Origin: Diprion similis
Lineage: Eukaryota > Arthropoda > Insecta > Hymenoptera > Diprionidae
Assembly (NCBI RefSeq): GCF_021155765.1
Contig: NC_060105.1
Location: forward strand, 12,991,001 to 13,055,000
Length of the DNA: 64,000 nucleotides
Reading direction: 5' to 3'
Position numbers and translations under genes: made by a program. Shown in pieces: positions 62,001-64,000 of this stretch. Every line of letters begins with the position of its first letter. Within the stretch, counting starts at the first letter, position 1. The notes beneath the pieces were generated by a model. It saw only the letters and a program-made list of their open reading frames with translations, ran no database searches and was not told the origin of the DNA.

Positions 62001-62129
62001 GGAGCCGATTGGGCTCACTTGAAATTGGGCCCCGGACCAGACCAGCCGCTGGATCGGGTTTCTGGGCCTTTCCGGCCGTATCCTCTCGCAGGAATTCAGT
62101 CCTGCCAACGGCAACGTCCGCTTGCTCAT
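50076..62129 (-). CDS. Mitochondria-eating protein (MIEAP/SPATA18) homologue, 3 exons
   Basis: MIEAP in vertebrates acts in lysosome-like degradation of damaged mitochondrial content and binds cardiolipin. Exons on the minus strand: 62129-61412, 59630-59011, 50549-50076. Phases 1 and 0 close and give 603 aa (human 538). The start is the ATG of MSKRTLPLAG; an upstream in-frame GTG is ignored. Residues about 45-240 form a helical N-terminal domain (ALLETLYSRLAEL, FHVRIWTKLLAALSRV). A helical stretch likely to form coiled coil is at about 250-300, then an acidic Ser/Pro stretch (DDYEEESSSAGYHTDESG). The C-terminal half (about 395-600) matches the MIEAP domain: YGSLYAQAQLHTLDALDAL, CPEIKDYANSCASLAW, GVDFQREIHAR, KIRSVLWPGL, HRAVVLT. 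Coding exons are distinctly GC-richer than Vps15. The long introns are full of transposons. Identity rests on remembered family alignment. Confidence 0.82.
50600..55035. other. Proximal part of MIEAP intron 2
   Basis: About 4.4 kb of AT-rich intron between MIEAP exon 3 and the transposon cluster at 55-58 kb. Open frames are short with no recognised protein. I see no additional MIEAP exon, and the two flanking exons join in phase without one. Confidence 0.5.
55040..55768. mobile_element. TTAA-flanked element A in MIEAP intron 2
   Basis: The ends TTAAGGGGGTATTCTGGTC and GACCAGAATACCCCCTTAA are a perfect 19 bp inverted repeat that includes TTAA at the tips. The 729 bp body has poly-A/T runs and a 113-codon + frame at 55260-55601 that is low in complexity and not a known transposase. 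The right-hand TTAA (55765-55768) is also the left end of the next element. Confidence 0.8.
55765..56405. mobile_element. TTAA-flanked element B, abutting element A
   Basis: The left end is TTAAAGGGGAAATTCCTGTA and the right end is the complement, with TTAA at 56402-56405. The inverted repeat runs for about 110 bp, including GGAATAGTTTAT, AAAGCATATC and CAAAATATACGATGT. No coding capacity. It shares its left TTAA with element A, so one element probably inserted into the target site of the other. Confidence 0.8.
56646..58109. mobile_element. 1.46 kb CAGGGTGT-ended element in MIEAP intron 2
   Basis: The left end is TATACAGGGTGTTCTATTTTAA and the right end TTAAAAAGGGACACCCTGTA, diverged complements with TA outside the CAGGG/CCCTG tips. 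No transposase frame is visible. The body includes a C12 run (57498-57509) and, at about 57735-57830, a copy of the dispersed repeat seen at 39858. The two ends may belong to one element or to two neighbouring relics. The phrase GGGACACCCTGTATGTA recurs alone at about 60839. Confidence 0.5.
59713..60147. mobile_element. Foldback element in MIEAP intron 1
   Basis: The arms of about 170 bp pair around a short centre: AAGGAACGTATCCGAGGTTG, TTCTTTTGTAATATGTTATA and AAGGCATGTCAAGGGG on the left have complements CCCCTTGACATACCTT, TATAACATATTACAAAAGAA and CTGAGGTACCTTCCTT on the right. No clear target duplication and no coding capacity. Confidence 0.7.
60150..61400. other. Rest of MIEAP intron 1
   Basis: AT-rich intron with ATTACAATTACTTT-like simple stretches at about 60660-60830 and a lone transposon tip, TACAGGGACACCCTGTA, at 60835-60851. 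No exon recognised. Confidence 0.5.
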
Positions 62130-62169
62130 TTTCGATGCCTCAACTCGTGCGTGCGGGCCGCTCACTTAC

Positions 62170-64000
62170 TCCGATCTGACTCTCATCCGGTCCACTGGTT
62201 GAATGCCACGGGCGTCGGCCCACTTCACACTTCACACACGCGTATAATATGTATCACGCCCGGTACAGAATCACATCACGGATTGAAAGAGCTGCACTTT
62301 CTAGTCCACCTTTCGTCGTTAGCGCGTTTGTCTGTCTACTGTCACTTCTTCCTGGGAAAAATTTCGGTGAAATATTTTGTAAACGTGTTTTTAAATACTT
62401 GAGACAACGTCGGTAAGGTGGGTCTTCTAGGGCGCAGTACTTTTCTATCTTTGCAAGGATAGCAACGTGAATGAATATTTTTTTCTCAGTTCAAGATTTA
62501 ACTAAGAAAATGAGTATTAGAAAATATTTTTGATGCATCCAAAAGAGTGCGAGTAAATTTATTGAGATGTCAGCTTGAAAAGAAGAAAAATATTATGGAC
62601 TTAAGGACCCATCTTGCCGACGGAGTCGCTAAAATCCACCTTGCCAACTGAGGGTTAATGATGAATCGGTCTTACCGACTGAATCAGAAGTCAGAAATAG
62701 GGGAAAAACCTTTTGCAAGACCTCCAGGAATTCATTAATTACGTAAGGACGATTCTAGCCATTTTTAACTCTCCCTACCCCATGTAAGAACACATAAGAT
62801 TCCCTCCCCCCCCCCTCCCACTACTCACGTAAGATTTTACCTATAGTTTTCATTTATAAGCTTCAAAGTGTGTAAATATGAACACATTTACGCTTTTAAA
62901 AACTTATCGTGAAGTAAAAATTTGTACAATAACAATATATAAATGAAATCCTATATTAAAAGTGAAAAAATAGATCTCATAGTTTGCGGATCGTCTAAAT
63001 AGAAATTATTTGTAGTTTTTCAAACTGCCCTTTAATTTTCTTTGCGAATTTTGTTTCCTGAGACATTGCTGTACGGACGTTTTATCTCAATAGAAAATAT
63101 CAATTATACAAATTTCGACTTGTAAAATATTACGTAAGAATTACTTTTATTTACGTAATTAATGAATGCCCCCTAACAGCATGAGAAAAGGTTTCGTGAT
63201 AAAGTGAATTAAAAATGATTACCCCTAATATTTTTTTTAAACCCTTCTAATAGTTTCAGGCTTGTCTCGCTGGCCAATCAGACTCCCAAAATTTGTATGA
63301 AAAACATTCAAGTAATTTTGCAGAATAGTATAGTTAAAACACGTGAATGTAATTGTTAATAAATATCTGTTGTACAAAAATTTATTTTTTATCCACTCTG
63401 AAGATTAACACGTGCAATATTTTTTTCGGGTGATTCTGGGTAATTTTTGAGATCCTTATGGCGAAAGAAATAAGTGATGAACGTGAGAATTGAATGGAAA
63501 AAGACTAGCGTTTAATCGTTTTAACGTTTTGATTATAAAGCTTTCTATCAAATTTCTAATATTTTATATGGTGTCACAATTCCGCCAAATTTATGTCTAT
63601 TATACCTGTATAGTGCGGACTAAGCATGTGGTTTAGATTTACAAATTTATTCGTGGTTTTTTCGCTTTTCTGAAGTTTTGATTCAGACGTTTCGATCGAT
63701 TTTAATCCGTAATTTTATACCGGATAACAGAGCTGGAAAACGTATAGCAAGCGAATGAAGAGAAATCGAATAATCCGAGGTTTATGGAGATCTTCATTCA
63801 TATCTAGATTATTACATCTTCCTATGAAAATATGACTCTATGCTGTTTCACTCACATCTATATATGTGTGTGTGTGTGCATACCTGTGTTATACGATCGC
63901 GTACTTACTTTGCTGATTGCTGCAGAGATATATGTATACAGTCGATTGGATTACGAGATATAGTATAATCCGTGTATATATATGGGTCATTCCACATCAA
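62170..64000. other. MIEAP 5' flank and terminal spacer
   Basis: The first 200-250 bp upstream of the MIEAP start is GC-richer and probably holds its promoter, but no TATA box stands out. Beyond that I recognise no gene. A C10 run lies at 62806-62815 and a TG microsatellite at about 63863-63879. The window ends in GGGTCATTCCACATCAA (63984-64000), a phrase I associate with the tips of dispersed insect repeats, cut by the window edge. Confidence 0.45.

Overview
The window is nuclear DNA of an animal, almost certainly an insect. The evidence is split genes with GT-AG introns, AT-rich spacers, animal gene families (Vps15/PIK3R4, KChIP, BNIP1/Sec20, MIEAP/SPATA18, an insect-type secreted family 1 beta-glucosidase) and many short non-autonomous DNA transposons. 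A hymenopteran is plausible, but I cannot prove the order from the sequence. All gene models below were spliced by eye. Phases close at every junction and each model gives one open frame.

Layout. 1-3.5 kb: spacer with a small foldback repeat at 2.4 kb. 3.5-14.1 kb (+): complete 16-exon Vps15/PIK3R4, the scaffold subunit of the class III PI3-kinase complex. 15.4-15.6 kb (-): a small unrecognised secreted peptide, tail-to-tail with Vps15. 18.9-22.6 kb (+): 8-exon secreted GH1 beta-glucosidase (myrosinase/lactase-phlorizin-like) with both catalytic glutamates and a TATA box. 22.6-36.0 kb: a 13 kb spacer carrying a Cys-rich relic and several transposons. 36.0-41.8 kb (+): 4-exon KChIP-type EF-hand protein. 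42.35-46.76 kb (-): 3-exon BNIP1/Sec20 SNARE, tail-to-tail with KChIP. 50.1-62.1 kb (-): 3-exon MIEAP (mitochondria-eating protein) homologue with long repeat-filled introns. 62.2-64 kb: spacer.

The genes form no operon or obvious pathway cluster. Three of them (Vps15, BNIP1, MIEAP) belong to membrane traffic or mitochondrial/autophagic quality control, which may be chance. No CRISPR array, rRNA, tRNA or bacterial-type element was seen.

The most notable content is repetitive. At least a dozen foldback or terminal-inverted-repeat elements can be bounded. Several have TTAA ends. One foldback is nested in another element whose uninterrupted relative lies 23 kb away. Two TTAA elements share one target site. 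In both GH1 and KChIP a single foldback makes up most of one intron. A 216 bp tandem duplication lies just upstream of BNIP1.
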